From: an uncultured Bacteroidales bacterium
GTDB taxonomy: Bacteria; Bacteroidota; Bacteroidia; Bacteroidales; Paludibacteraceae
Direction of reading: 5' to 3'
Length of the DNA stretch: 36,839 nt
Assembly (NCBI GenBank): GCA_900319035.1
Contig: ONMU01000018.1
Span: 1 to 36,839, forward strand
The position numbers and the translations under genes are program-made. Numbering within the stretch: position 1 is the stretch's first letter; each line of letters opens with the position of its first letter. Below the pieces are notes generated by a model. It was not told the origin of the DNA, ran no database searches, and was given only the letters and a program-made list of their open reading frames with translations. Shown one piece after another: positions 1-8,722 of the stretch.

Positions 1-47
1 GCCTGTCGCTAGCGTTCATCCTGAGCCAGGATCAAACTCTTCGTTGT
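1..47 (-). rRNA. 16S ribosomal RNA, 5' end (partial)
   Basis: Read on the minus strand, the first 40 bases contain the universal 27F site AGAGTTTGATCCTGGCTCAG, followed by GATGAACGCTAGCGACAGGC, the usual start of Bacteroidota 16S genes. Only the 5' end is in the window; the gene continues off the left edge. The mature 5' end is placed a few bases before AGAGTTTG by analogy with other 16S genes, so position 47 is approximate. Confidence 0.97.
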
Positions 48-311
48 AAAAAGAAATTTATAAGATAGCTCAGAATAATCGAATTTATCAAGTGTAGAAA
101 TCTTAGGGAACCTTGATCCGCCAAACTTGGCGGATTTATTGTTTCGGTCTTGCGACCGATCAGTTCTTGTACTACACTAATTGTATCAATCTTTCAAAGA
201 TGTTTTCCTTCGGTTTGGCGCAAAAAAATTAGGTTCTCACTCGAGAATCTGAATTTTAATGTCCGGGCTCCGGTAGAAAATCGAAACACACTTGTTTCTC
301 AAAAGCGAGTG
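48..311 (-). other. rRNA operon leader
   Basis: This stretch lies between the putative rrn promoter and the 16S start, so it would be the transcribed leader of the rRNA precursor. It contains a perfect inverted repeat with 9-bp arms at 116-135 (ATCCGCCAA / TTGGCGGAT) and a second hairpin at 144-159 (TCGGTC / GACCGA). Neither is followed by a clear U-tract, so processing or antitermination structures are more likely than terminators. That role is inferred. No convincing gene is present; an open frame at 150-338 is AT-rich and unlike any family I know. Confidence 0.6.
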
Positions 312-343
312 CAAAGGTACAGCTTTTTTTTGATATGACCAAA
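312..343 (-). promoter_or_regulatory. putative rrn promoter
   Basis: On the minus strand there is a TTTG (-33 element, positions 343-340), a 20-nt spacer and TACCTTTG (-7 element, positions 319-312). This matches the Bacteroidota primary sigma consensus (TTG, about 19-21 nt, TAnnTTTG). It faces the 16S gene and would give a leader of about 260 nt. Confidence 0.75.
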
Positions 344-672
344 TATTTTTGCAAAAAAATGCACCTAAAAATGCATTTTCTTTGTAACTCATTGATTATC
401 AATGGTCATTATTTTTGCCTATTTTTGGTCATTTTGGGTCAAAAAGTGGATTTTGGGCAAAAATGGGTGATTTGGGATTTTGGAGCAAACAATATATAAT
501 ATATAAAGGAACGGGTGCGCGCGCGCGAATAAGGCAGAAAAAAAGGTCGTGAGATGATGATTATCTTCCGACATTGAACCGACATTGGACCGAAAACGGA
601 CCGACATTGGACCGATAATGGAGCGAAAAATACGAAAAAATACACATAAAAAGTATTTTTAGGTAAAAATTC
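344..672. other. divergent intergenic region between rrn and rmlA
   Basis: About 330 bp separate the back-to-back promoters. The region is AT-rich and, around 400-490, G/T-biased on the plus strand with loose recurrences of ATTTTGGG. It holds an alternating GC tract (about 515-527) and the 11-bp tandem array listed separately. Open frames at 419-645 on the minus strand only translate these repeats and have no recognisable domain, so I call no gene here. Confidence 0.6.
568..622. repeat. 11-bp tandem repeat, five copies
   Basis: Five head-to-tail 11-bp units run CCGACATTGAA, CCGACATTGGA, CCGAAAACGGA, CCGACATTGGA, CCGATAATGGA, with a degenerate sixth start (GCG). One unit is close to one helical turn, so CCGA recurs on one face of the DNA. 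The array lies about 50 bp upstream of the rmlA -33 element. Confidence 0.9.
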
Positions 673-703
673 TTGTGTAATTCAAAATTTTGTAGTAATT
701 TTG
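673..703 (+). promoter_or_regulatory. putative rmlA promoter
   Basis: TTG at 673-675, a 20-nt spacer and TAATTTTG at 696-703 match the Bacteroidota promoter consensus. Transcription would start near 709-711, leaving a 5' leader of less than 20 nt before the ATG at 728. This rules out the longer reading frame that opens at a TTG inside the -7 element. Confidence 0.75.
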
Positions 704-727
704 CAGACGCATATTATACAAGTACCT

Positions 728-1603
728 ATGAAAGGAATAATTTTAGCCGGAGGCAGCGCGACGCGTTTGTATCCGTTGAGCAAAGCAATCAGTAAACAGA
801 TCATGCCGGTTTACGACAAACCGATGATCTATTATCCGTTAAGTGCATTGATGTTAGCAGGTATCCGCGAAGTGCTGGTGATCAGTACGCCTCGCGATCT
901 GCCGATGTTTGAAGAGCTCTTAGGTGATGGAAGCCGGATCGGCATGAAGTTGAGTTATAAAGTACAGTTAGTGCCGAACGGTTTGGCACAGGCTTTTGTG
1001 TTAGGCAAAGAGTTTCTGAACGGCGAGCCGGGTTGCTTGATCTTAGGCGACAATATGTTCTACGGTCAGCATTTCGGTCACATGTTGAAAGAGGCTGTAA
1101 CGTCGGCAGAAGAGGGCGGTGCATGTATCTTCGGTTACGAAGTAGCGGATCCTCGTGCCTATGGTGTGGTGGAATTTGATGCAGAGGGCAAGGTGCTGAG
1201 TCTGGAAGAGAAGCCGGCGGAGCCGAAGAGCAACTATGCGGTGCCGGGTCTGTATTTCTACGACAAGACGGTTTGCGAGAAAGCGGCGGCATTGAAGCCC
1301 AGTGCTCGTGGCGAATACGAGATCACCGATCTGAACAAGCTGTATTTAGAGGAAGGCACGCTGAGAGTGAAGCTTTTCAGCCGCGGTTTCGCTTGGTTAG
1401 ACACCGGTAACTGCGACAGTTTGTTGGATGCCGGTAATTTCATTGCGACGATCCAGAACAGGCAGGGTTTCTACGTAAGCTGTATCGAGGAGATCGCTTG
1501 GCGGAACGGCTGGATCAGCACGGAGAAGCTGGCTGAATTAGGCAAAGAGATGAAGACCAACTACGGTCGTTACCTTGAGCGAATAGCTAATCAATCCAAA
1601 TAA
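728..1603 (+). CDS. rmlA: glucose-1-phosphate thymidylyltransferase
   Basis: This cytoplasmic enzyme makes dTDP-glucose from glucose-1-phosphate and dTTP, the first step of dTDP-L-rhamnose and related sugars for surface polysaccharides. The 291-aa product has the usual RmlA length. It opens with the nucleotide-binding loop [17 protein letters not shown] (an A replaces the more common second G), followed by [13 protein letters not shown], the LGDNMFYG metal-binding segment around residue 110, and [20 protein letters not shown]. The ATG at 728 is chosen because the protein then starts MKGIILAGG, as in the family, and because the promoter -7 element overlaps the alternative upstream TTG. No rmlB, C or D gene follows, so the gene is detached from its usual cluster. 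Confidence 0.95.
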   Translation: MKGIILAGGSATRLYPLSKAISKQIMPVYDKPMIYYPLSALMLAGIREVLVISTPRDLPMFEELLGDGSRIGMKLSYKVQLVPNGLAQAFVLGKEFLNGEPGCLILGDNMFYGQHFGHMLKEAVTSAEEGGACIFGYEVADPRAYGVVEFDAEGKVLSLEEKPAEPKSNYAVPGLYFYDKTVCEKAAALKPSARGEYEITDLNKLYLEEGTLRVKLFSRGFAWLDTGNCDSLLDAGNFIATIQNRQGFYVSCIEEIAWRNGWISTEKLAELGKEMKTNYGRYLERIANQSK

Positions 1604-1630
1604 GTCACAACACCGAAAATCCTCACCAAA

Positions 1631-4600
1631 ATGAAACGTTTTATCATTCTGCTCACGCTGTGTATCCAGATGCTTTGTGTTTTTGCACACGAGCACTATA
1701 TCGTACAGCACTACTCCATCAAAGATGGAATGAGCCAGAACACCGTAATGGCTATTTTGCAAGACAAGCAGGGCTTTATGTGGTTCGGTACATGGGACGG
1801 TCTGAACCGATTTGACGGCTACACGTTCCAAGTTTACAAGGCGATGAACGAAGGAGTAGAGGCACGTGTGAACAACCGTGTTGACCTGATATACGAAGAC
1901 GAAGAAGAGCAGATTTGGTGGGGTACATATGATGGTCATTTCTACCGTTTGGATGCGTCTCGCAAGGTGACGGTAGAGCAGCCTTACGACAGTCTGCCGG
2001 AAGGGATGCTGCTGAAGATGAGCGAGGCGGACAAGAAAACGAAAGTGGATTCGCACGGTGTGATCTGGCAAGCCGATGACACGTACGGAATCCTTCGTTA
2101 CCGAGACGGTCAATGGAAACGCTTCACTCCTCCGTTGGACAGCCGTTATGCCGGTCGATTGAGGGAGCATTTCTTCCTGTTGGAAGATAACCAAGGTCGT
2201 ACATGGGTGAACCCGACCGGTGGCGGATGGAGTTACTATGACTTCGAGAAGGATGAGTTGGTGTATCCTATTGAGGGTCTGACGAATATGATTCACACGG
2301 CGTATATGGACCGTGACGGACAGATGTGGATAGCGACCTATGACGGCGGTGTGGATTGCGTGAACATGGAGCCTACTCCGTACAAGCTGTTTGATATGCG
2401 GCAGTCGGCACAGGATAATGGTGAGGTGCGCGCGTTTGTGCAACTCAAGAACGGCGAGGTGCTGAAACTCGTCAAATCAGAGACGAATGTCTATTGCGCG
2501 TTGGATAGCCGTCACGGGCTGCTGTACGGAACGAAAGGCAACGGTCTTTTCATGGTAGTAAACGCCAAGACGAAGGCTCAGAAGCAGATTCCGACGACTC
2601 ATCCGGATGTCTATGACATCGAGGAGGGACGAGACGGAACGCTGTATGTAGCTACCTACGGAGGCGGTGTGAACATCATTCCTTGGAACGAAGAGCGTCA
2701 ACAATGGGGCGAGCCGATGGTAGTGGGTAACGGAATGAAAGTGCGTGATATAGAGATCGTTGACGAGACTTTATGGTGTGGCACAACGACCGGTGTACTG
2801 CGCATTAACTTGGAGACCAAAGAAAGCACGGTGCTGCCGAGTTACGATATTCGTACGATCTATTATAGCCAAGACCGTCTGTGGTTAGGCTCTTTCGGTG
2901 GCGGTTTGCTGACTTTTGATCCCAAGGACGAGAAGCCGGAGATCAAGCGTGTAGAGACTTTCCACGACATCATTCTGAGTATGGCGGGAGACGGTAAGAA
3001 CCTGTGGTTCAGTTCCGAGAACGACATCGCACAGCTGAATTTAGAGAGCGGGGAACTGTATTTCTATGACGCTTTGGACGGCGAACACAACACATGGTTT
3101 ACGGAGGCGGAGGCTCTTCGTACGCCGGACGGAACGATCCTGTTCGGTTACTCGAACGGTTATTGCGCATTCTCTCCTTCGCGTGTACGCCGTTCGACCT
3201 TCGTTCCGCCGATGCGAATCACGCGTGTGGAGGCAGAGGATGAACTGTTGGAAGGCGACACCATCGAGTTGGAAGACGGAAGCAGTGTGACCATTGAGTA
3301 CGCTGCGATGGATTATATCCGGACGCATAAGATCGTCTATACCTATAAGATGGACGGTATTGACGCGGATTGGAGATACGCGGAAGGCGTACGACGGGTG
3401 ACCTATAACCATCTTCGTCACGGACGGTATATCTTCCATGTGCGTTCCACGAACCATGAAGGAAGCGATGTGAGCAACGAGAAACAGCTGCTGATCATCG
3501 TGCATCGTCCATGGTGGTTGACGTGGTGGGCTTTGGTACTGTATATCCTTGGTTCTCTGTTGGTTATCACGGGAATAGGCTACGCGATAGGTGTCGTCAA
3601 TGCCTTGCGGCAGAAAGTGAAAGTGGAGCAACAAGTGACGGATATCAAGCTTCGTTTCTTCACGAATATCAGCCATGAGTTACGTACTCCGCTGACGCTG
3701 ATTGTAGGACCGATAGAGAATATCCTGCAGACCGAGCGAATCAGTCAGAGCGTCCGCAGTCAGTTGGAGATTGTCCAGAGTAACAGCCAGCGAATGTTGC
3801 GGATGGTGAACCAGCTGTTGGAGTTCCGCAAGGTGCAGAACCAGAAGATGAAACTGAAGGTGCAGAAGACGCTGCTGAGTGATTTGGTGAACGAGACCTG
3901 CTCGAATTTCCAGAAAGAGGCGTACGACAAACATATTCAGTTCTCGGTGGAGAACAAAGCGGAGGATTCGACCGTGTGGGTGGATCGCGGAAGAATGGAC
4001 ACGATCCTTTGGAACCTGCTGAGCAATGCGTTTAAGTTCACGCCTTCGGGCAAGCAAATCCATGTGAAGATCGATTCCAAACCGGGCTTTGTGACCTTAG
4101 CGGTAGAGGACGAAGGAATCGGTATAGCGCCGGATAAACGGAGCGTGCTCTTTGAGCGTTTCTCGAGCAACAACGAGCTGAACTCGAACAATATCACCGG
4201 TACCGGTATCGGCATGAACCTGACCAAAGAGTTGGTGGATCTACACCACGGTCACATAGAGGTGGAGAGCGAGGTAGGCAAAGGCACAACGGTGACGATC
4301 ATGCTACACACGGGTAAGGAACATTTCGGATCTGATGTGGACTTTATCACCGACGAACCGACCGTTATTGTACCTCCGCAAGGCAACAGTTTCGAGGAGA
4401 AGATGGATCAGTTGACGCAGGATCAGAGCGATAATAGGAGAACGATCTTGGTGGTGGACGACAACAAAGAGATGCGGCAGTTCCTAAGCGGTATCTTCAG
4501 CCACGATTACAAAGTTGAGTGCGCGGCGGACGGAGAGGAAGCCAAACAGATCATCGGCAACAAGCAGATTGACCTCGTGATCACCGATCTGATGATGCCG

Positions 4601-5209
4601 AATGTAGATGGTTTGGAGTTAACGCAATTCATCAAACAGAACCCTGACACGGACTATATTCCGGTGATCTTGCTTACCGCCAAGACGGCTATTGAGAGTC
4701 GTTTGCAGGCTCTGCAGTACGGTGCGGATGACTATGTGACCAAGCCGTTTGAGCCGGAATACATGCGTGCCCGCGTACATAATATATTGACGCAACGCGC
4801 GCAGTTGGAACAGAGTTACCGTCAGCGTCTGATGCGTCTGGAGCCGCAGAAGACCGATGATTCGGTACCGGGAGATACGTTCCTTGCCAAGCTGCTGGAT
4901 ATCATGGACAAAAACATGGACAACAACACCCTGACGGTCGATGAGCTGGTGGAAGAGATGAATATGGGTCGCACGGTCTTCTTCAATAAGCTGAAGAGTC
5001 TGACGGGTCTGAGTCCGGTGGAGTTCATCCGTGAGATGCGAATCAAACGTGCCGCGCAACTCTTAGAAGACCGCAAATACAATATCACCGAAGTGACCTA
5101 TATGGTCGGAATGAACGACAGCCGGTATTTCTCCAAATGCTTCAAGAACACCTACGGAATGACGCCGAGTGAGTACCGCAAACAGAAAATCGGGGAGAGT
5201 GAGAAGTAA
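1631..5209 (+). CDS. hybrid two-component system sensor/response regulator (HTCS)
   Basis: This one-protein signalling system of 1192 aa senses a ligand outside the cytoplasm and regulates transcription directly. In order it shows a signal peptide (about 1-20), Reg_prop-type beta-propeller repeats (motifs such as GFMWFGTWDGLNRFDGYTF) to about residue 520, and a Y_Y_Y-like domain to about 620. A membrane helix follows around 630-660, then HisKA with FFTNISHELRTPL (phospho-acceptor His682). The HATPase domain shows NLLSNAFKFTP, EDEGIGI and GTGIGMNL. The receiver has phospho-acceptor Asp986 in DLMMPNVDG and the lysine in TKPF. The C terminus is an AraC-type helix-turn-helix (about 1090-1190). 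Most HTCS genes sit beside susC/susD and glycosidase genes, but none is present here, so its ligand and target genes cannot be inferred from context. Confidence 0.95.
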   Translation: MKRFIILLTLCIQMLCVFAHEHYIVQHYSIKDGMSQNTVMAILQDKQGFMWFGTWDGLNRFDGYTFQVYKAMNEGVEARVNNRVDLIYEDEEEQIWWGTYDGHFYRLDASRKVTVEQPYDSLPEGMLLKMSEADKKTKVDSHGVIWQADDTYGILRYRDGQWKRFTPPLDSRYAGRLREHFFLLEDNQGRTWVNPTGGGWSYYDFEKDELVYPIEGLTNMIHTAYMDRDGQMWIATYDGGVDCVNMEPTPYKLFDMRQSAQDNGEVRAFVQLKNGEVLKLVKSETNVYCALDSRHGLLYGTKGNGLFMVVNAKTKAQKQIPTTHPDVYDIEEGRDGTLYVATYGGGVNIIPWNEERQQWGEPMVVGNGMKVRDIEIVDETLWCGTTTGVLRINLETKESTVLPSYDIRTIYYSQDRLWLGSFGGGLLTFDPKDEKPEIKRVETFHDIILSMAGDGKNLWFSSENDIAQLNLESGELYFYDALDGEHNTWFTEAEALRTPDGTILFGYSNGYCAFSPSRVRRSTFVPPMRITRVEAEDELLEGDTIELEDGSSVTIEYAAMDYIRTHKIVYTYKMDGIDADWRYAEGVRRVTYNHLRHGRYIFHVRSTNHEGSDVSNEKQLLIIVHRPWWLTWWALVLYILGSLLVITGIGYAIGVVNALRQKVKVEQQVTDIKLRFFTNISHELRTPLTLIVGPIENILQTERISQSVRSQLEIVQSNSQRMLRMVNQLLEFRKVQNQKMKLKVQKTLLSDLVNETCSNFQKEAYDKHIQFSVENKAEDSTVWVDRGRMDTILWNLLSNAFKFTPSGKQIHVKIDSKPGFVTLAVEDEGIGIAPDKRSVLFERFSSNNELNSNNITGTGIGMNLTKELVDLHHGHIEVESEVGKGTTVTIMLHTGKEHFGSDVDFITDEPTVIVPPQGNSFEEKMDQLTQDQSDNRRTILVVDDNKEMRQFLSGIFSHDYKVECAADGEEAKQIIGNKQIDLVITDLMMPNVDGLELTQFIKQNPDTDYIPVILLTAKTAIESRLQALQYGADDYVTKPFEPEYMRARVHNILTQRAQLEQSYRQRLMRLEPQKTDDSVPGDTFLAKLLDIMDKNMDNNTLTVDELVEEMNMGRTVFFNKLKSLTGLSPVEFIREMRIKRAAQLLEDRKYNITEVTYMVGMNDSRYFSKCFKNTYGMTPSEYRKQKIGESEK

Positions 5210-5213
5210 GATA

Positions 5214-5241
5214 GTTGAGAGTTGAGAGTTGAGAGTTGAGA
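5214..5241. repeat. 7-bp tandem repeat GTTGAGA x4
   Basis: Four perfect head-to-tail copies of GTTGAGA begin 4 bp after the HTCS stop codon and run into the presumed start of the next gene. Every unit carries a TTG. It is one of several intergenic arrays in this window with a 7-bp period but a different sequence. Confidence 0.95.
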
Positions 5242-5760
5242 GAAGTTTATAAGTTTATAGTAGTTAGTTGTGCGGCGGTGATGGTGAGTTGCGGTGGAAA
5301 AGGACCGCAGATACCGAGTCAGCGTAAAGGCGAGACGCCGAAAGCGGACAGTACGCAGTTGGCGTTGCTGGAACTCAATCAGCAGCTCCGAGAGAGTGCG
5401 GACGCTACGTTGCTGCACCTCGTTCAGGCACAAGGAGAACCTTATGCCCAGTACGAAATGGGCACGTGGGTGCATATGTATGATGTCGGTCGGACAGAGG
5501 AGGAGAAGATCCAAGAGGGCGAGGAATGCACGGTATATATGCGTGTGAGCAGTTTGGAAGGCAAGCTCTACAGCGACACCGAACAGCGGTTCAAAGCCGG
5601 TAAATACGAGGTACCCGCAGCCATTGACGCGAACATCCGAGAATGGTATCACGGCGCAAAGATGCGACTTATTGCCCCTTGGTACGCCGCCTACGGAATA
5701 AAAGGAACGGCACAGGTGCCGCCTTACGAAAATGTAATTATTGAATTAGAGATTAAATAG
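5236..5760 (+). CDS. FKBP-like lipoprotein
   Basis: This is a 174-aa putative envelope lipoprotein. A short signal peptide ends in a lipobox at MVSC (Cys19 if the TTG at 5236 is the start). The C-terminal part, MRLIAPWYAAYGIKG followed by VPPYENVIIELEI, resembles the end of FKBP-type peptidyl-prolyl isomerases, which fold periplasmic proteins. I assign it to that family by this resemblance only. No ATG gives a full signal peptide: the only in-frame ATG lies just three codons before the lipobox Cys. The TTG start sits inside the last unit of the GTTGAGA array, and an in-frame TGA lies just upstream. The stop codon abuts the next ATG at 5761, so the two lipoproteins are probably co-translated. 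Confidence 0.75.
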   Translation: MREVYKFIVVSCAAVMVSCGGKGPQIPSQRKGETPKADSTQLALLELNQQLRESADATLLHLVQAQGEPYAQYEMGTWVHMYDVGRTEEEKIQEGEECTVYMRVSSLEGKLYSDTEQRFKAGKYEVPAAIDANIREWYHGAKMRLIAPWYAAYGIKGTAQVPPYENVIIELEIK

Positions 5761-6294
5761 ATGAAAAAAATTGTATTTCTCTTATTAGCAGGCCTCGCCT
5801 TGACGATGGTAGGATGCAAATCGAACACGTATTCCAACCTTCGCAAGAAAGAGAAGAAGCTGATTAAGAACTATATCAGCCGCAAAGGGCTGAATATCCT
5901 CACCACCGAACCGGCAGAGGACTATGTTTGGGGCGAGAAAGACTACTATCAGGTGGACGGGTACGATGAGTTGTACTTCCATCTGCGTCGTCGTGGGGAC
6001 AGCATCCAAGTGGTAGCGAAAGATGTGATCGTGACGAGGTACAAGAAGTTCGACCTGACGGAGAATCCCGACACGCTGAGCTATTGGACAACGATGGAAC
6101 AGGCGCACCCCTATGAGTTCCAATACGGCGATCTGAGCAGCTGCGAAGCGGTAGGATGGCACGAGGCGGTAAGGCTAATGAAGTACTCGGACTCCGAGTG
6201 CGAGATCATCGTGCCCAGCAAACAGGGCTTTGAGGCGGATGAGATGTCCGTGACGCCCTATGTATATATATTGAAAATCAATGTAAAACCATAA
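5761..6294 (+). CDS. DUF4827-like lipoprotein
   Basis: The 177-aa product has a clear lipoprotein signal (MKKIVFLLLAGLALTMVGC, Cys19), followed by a charged linker (NLRKKEKKLIKNYISRKGL) and a domain ending IIVPSKQGF...YVYILKI. The layout resembles DUF4827, a Bacteroidales lipoprotein family of FKBP-like shape that I recall next to FKBP lipoproteins and the phosphoglucosamine mutase gene, the same order as here. The assignment rests on memory and gene order, not a search. Function is unknown; a periplasmic folding role alongside the preceding gene is a guess. It starts on the base after the previous stop and ends 2 bp before the mutase gene, indicating one operon. Confidence 0.65.
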   Translation: MKKIVFLLLAGLALTMVGCKSNTYSNLRKKEKKLIKNYISRKGLNILTTEPAEDYVWGEKDYYQVDGYDELYFHLRRRGDSIQVVAKDVIVTRYKKFDLTENPDTLSYWTTMEQAHPYEFQYGDLSSCEAVGWHEAVRLMKYSDSECEIIVPSKQGFEADEMSVTPYVYILKINVKP

Positions 6295-6296
6295 AT

Positions 6297-7670
6297 ATGA
6301 GTTTAGTAAAATCTATTTCAGGAATCCGCGGCACTATTGGTGGTCGCGTAGGAGAGGGTCTGAATCCCGTAGATATAGTCCGTTTCACCGCTGCTTATGC
6401 TACGCAACGCCGTGCAGCGATGCCGGAGAACAAGGTGATCGTGGTCGGTCGTGACGCGCGTCTGAGCGGTCATATGGTCGAGCAGATCGTTTGCGGCACG
6501 CTCATGGGGATGGGTTACGACGTAGTGAATATCGGTTTGGCAAGTACGCCGACGACCGAGTTAGCCGTTACCGGCGAACACGCAGCAGGTGGTATCATCC
6601 TCACCGCAAGTCACAACCCCAAACAGTGGAACGCCCTTAAGTTGCTCAACGAGAAGGGTGAGTTCCTCAACGATGCAGAAGGCAAGGGAGTTTTGGCGTT
6701 AGCAGAGAAAGAGGATTTCAGCTTCGCTGAGGTGGATGAGTTGGGACACATGACCCAAAAGGACTACCTGCCCTACCATATAGAACAGGTACTGAAACTG
6801 AAATTAGTAGATACCGAGGCTATCCGGAAGAAGAATTTCACGGTAGCTATCGACTGCGTGAACTCGGTAGGCGGATTAGCTATTCCGGCGATCTTGAAAG
6901 CCGTAGGCGTAACGAACATCATCGAGCTGAACTGCACTCCGGACGGACGTTTCCCGCACAATCCAGAGCCGCTGCCTCAGCACCTGACCGAGATCAGCGA
7001 CCTGCTCAAGAGCGGTAAGGCGGATGTCGGTTTTGTAGTGGATCCGGATGTCGATCGTCTGGCGATCATCTGCGAGAACGGAGAGATGTTCGGCGAGGAA
7101 TACACGCTGGTGAGCGTAGCGGATTATATCCTGCGTCACACCCCGGGCAACACGGTCAGCAATATGTCCAGTACCCGTGCGTTGAGCGACGTGACGAGAG
7201 CTCATGGCGGCGAGTATAGTGCCAGTGCGGTAGGCGAAGTGAATGTCGTAGCGGAGATGAAACGCGTACACGCGGTTATCGGAGGTGAAGGCAACGGTGG
7301 TGTCATCTATCCGGAGTGCCACTACGGTCGCGATGCGTTGGTAGGTATTGCGCTGTTCCTCAGCCATTTGGCACATCTGAATATGAAAGTGAGCGAACTG
7401 CGTCGTACCCTGCCCGACTACTGTATCAGCAAGAACCGTATTGACCTCACGCCGGAGACGGACGTCGATGCAATCCTTGCACGCGTGAAAGAGCTCTATC
7501 GGAACGAACGCGTCAATGACCGTGACGGCGTGAAGATCGATTTTGCGGACGGATGGGTTCATCTGCGCAAATCGAACACCGAGCCGATCATCCGCGTCTA
7601 TTCAGAGGCTGCAACCATGGAGCGTGCCAACGAGCTTGCACAACAAGTGATTGACGTAGTCAAGAATTAA
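6297..7670 (+). CDS. glmM: phosphoglucosamine mutase (phosphohexomutase family)
   Basis: It should interconvert glucosamine-6-phosphate and glucosamine-1-phosphate in the cytoplasm, feeding UDP-GlcNAc for peptidoglycan and lipid A. The 457-aa protein has all four domains of the alpha-D-phosphohexomutase family: the catalytic phosphoserine loop TASHNPKQWN (Ser105), the Mg-binding DPDVDR loop (from residue 249), the sugar-binding loop GEGNGG and the C-terminal phosphate-binding loop RKSNTEPIIRVYSEA. Length and order fit the form annotated as GlmM in Bacteroidales, but a phosphomannomutase activity cannot be excluded from sequence. It starts 2 bp after the DUF4827-like gene. Confidence 0.85.
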   Translation: MSLVKSISGIRGTIGGRVGEGLNPVDIVRFTAAYATQRRAAMPENKVIVVGRDARLSGHMVEQIVCGTLMGMGYDVVNIGLASTPTTELAVTGEHAAGGIILTASHNPKQWNALKLLNEKGEFLNDAEGKGVLALAEKEDFSFAEVDELGHMTQKDYLPYHIEQVLKLKLVDTEAIRKKNFTVAIDCVNSVGGLAIPAILKAVGVTNIIELNCTPDGRFPHNPEPLPQHLTEISDLLKSGKADVGFVVDPDVDRLAIICENGEMFGEEYTLVSVADYILRHTPGNTVSNMSSTRALSDVTRAHGGEYSASAVGEVNVVAEMKRVHAVIGGEGNGGVIYPECHYGRDALVGIALFLSHLAHLNMKVSELRRTLPDYCISKNRIDLTPETDVDAILARVKELYRNERVNDRDGVKIDFADGWVHLRKSNTEPIIRVYSEAATMERANELAQQVIDVVKN

Positions 7671-7705
7671 GATTTCAGATTTCAGAATTCAGATTTCAGA
7701 TTTCA
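7671..7705. repeat. 7-bp tandem repeat GATTTCA x5
   Basis: Five units (GATTTCA twice, GAATTCA once, GATTTCA twice) fill the gap between the mutase stop codon and surE, starting on the base after the stop. The next bases, GATTG, begin a truncated sixth unit, and the surE ATG follows 4 bp later. Confidence 0.95.
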
Positions 7706-7713
7706 GATTGTTA

Positions 7714-8457
7714 ATGAATATAGTAGTTGTCAACGATGACGGATGGGGTACGGCAGGTATTCGTCTGTTAGCCAAGGAGATGACCAAGCTCGGTCATGTG
7801 ACGGTGATTGCTCCTGAGGGTGCGCGCAGCGGTTTCGGTGCGGCAATCAGCGTCGTACCGCCTATCTACCTGCGCCGCGTAGAGGAACATGACCTGAACG
7901 GCGCAGAGGTCTATACGACCAACGGCACCCCTGCTGACTGCATCAAATTAGCGCGTGAGGTCGTCCTCAAGGACAAGCCTATTGACCTCGTCGTCTCGGG
8001 TATCAACCACGGCAGTAACGCAGCGGTCAATACCATGTATTCGGGTACGATGGGTGCGTGTCTGGTAGCGGCAGAGAAAGGTATTCCGGCAATCGGATGG
8101 TCTATCAACGACCACGCCTTGGACGTCGATCTGCACTGGTTGCAGCCTTTCCTGACGGACGTGACGCAACATCTGTTGGAAGACGGTATTGCGCCTCGGA
8201 CGTGCTTTAATATCAATGCGCCGGTAGGCGAGATAGAAGGTATCCGCTGGACGAGACAGTGCGTAGGGCATTGGGCAAACGAGTTGGTTCCGCTGCAAGA
8301 GGCGTTGCCGGAAGGAGTAACGAGCGGTTGGAAATTAGCGGGTGAGTTCATCAATGACGAGCCTTCGGCTACCGACACCGATATCTGGGCGATGGAGCAT
8401 CAGATGCTCTCCATTACGCCTATTACAATAGATTGGACGGACTATGGATCGCTTTGA
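7714..8457 (+). CDS. surE: 5'/3'-nucleotidase SurE
   Basis: SurE is a metal-dependent cytoplasmic phosphatase that dephosphorylates nucleoside monophosphates. The 247-aa product starts MNIVVVNDDGW, with the NDDG metal-binding motif at residues 7-10. It carries the family's second signature SGINHGSNAAVNTMYSGTMG and a TNGTPADC motif. The ATG at 7714 is preferred over the TTG two codons earlier because it places NDDG at the usual distance. It follows a 7-bp repeat array, and its last 14 bases overlap the next gene, suggesting translational coupling. Confidence 0.95.
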   Translation: MNIVVVNDDGWGTAGIRLLAKEMTKLGHVTVIAPEGARSGFGAAISVVPPIYLRRVEEHDLNGAEVYTTNGTPADCIKLAREVVLKDKPIDLVVSGINHGSNAAVNTMYSGTMGACLVAAEKGIPAIGWSINDHALDVDLHWLQPFLTDVTQHLLEDGIAPRTCFNINAPVGEIEGIRWTRQCVGHWANELVPLQEALPEGVTSGWKLAGEFINDEPSATDTDIWAMEHQMLSITPITIDWTDYGSL

Positions 8458-8722
8458 CCGATATTGGATAGGTATAGTAGCAGGGATCCTGATACCGGGC
8501 ATCTTCGGGTTGACGTACATCGATGTGATGAACCTCTGGTATCCGTTGCAGACCTTGCAGTTCCAAGCCGGAGGGGTATTGAGCAAACTGCTGTTGGTCA
8601 GCGTCTTTCCGGATTTGGCGCTGATCTTTGTCTTCTACACCACGGACACATGGCGGCTTAGCAAAGGAATCCTCATCGGTGCCCTGCCGTATATCTTAGC
8701 GGCACTTATGGTTTCGATGTGA
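8444..8722 (+). CDS. small integral membrane protein, unknown function
   Basis: The 92-aa product has about three hydrophobic segments (around residues 8-28, 45-66 and 73-91) with charged turns and no catalytic motif I can recognise. Its start overlaps the end of surE by 14 bp in another frame, which argues that it is a real, translationally coupled gene. Its 3' end overlaps the convergent lpxB by 17 bp. Neighbouring lpxB hints at an envelope role, but nothing in the sequence proves it. Confidence 0.75.
   Translation: MDRFDRYWIGIVAGILIPGIFGLTYIDVMNLWYPLQTLQFQAGGVLSKLLLVSVFPDLALIFVFYTTDTWRLSKGILIGALPYILAALMVSM

Noticed and set aside
116-159. Terminator upstream of 16S
   Set aside because: Both hairpins lack a U-tract in either direction and lie inside the probable rRNA leader.
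419-645. Minus-strand open frames over the 11-bp repeats
   Set aside because: The peptides simply translate the repeat (SVQCR-type segments) and AT-rich DNA, with no start context.
1538-2443. 301-aa minus-strand open frame
   Set aside because: Antisense to the 3' end of rmlA and the start of the HTCS gene, both certain; no recognisable domain.
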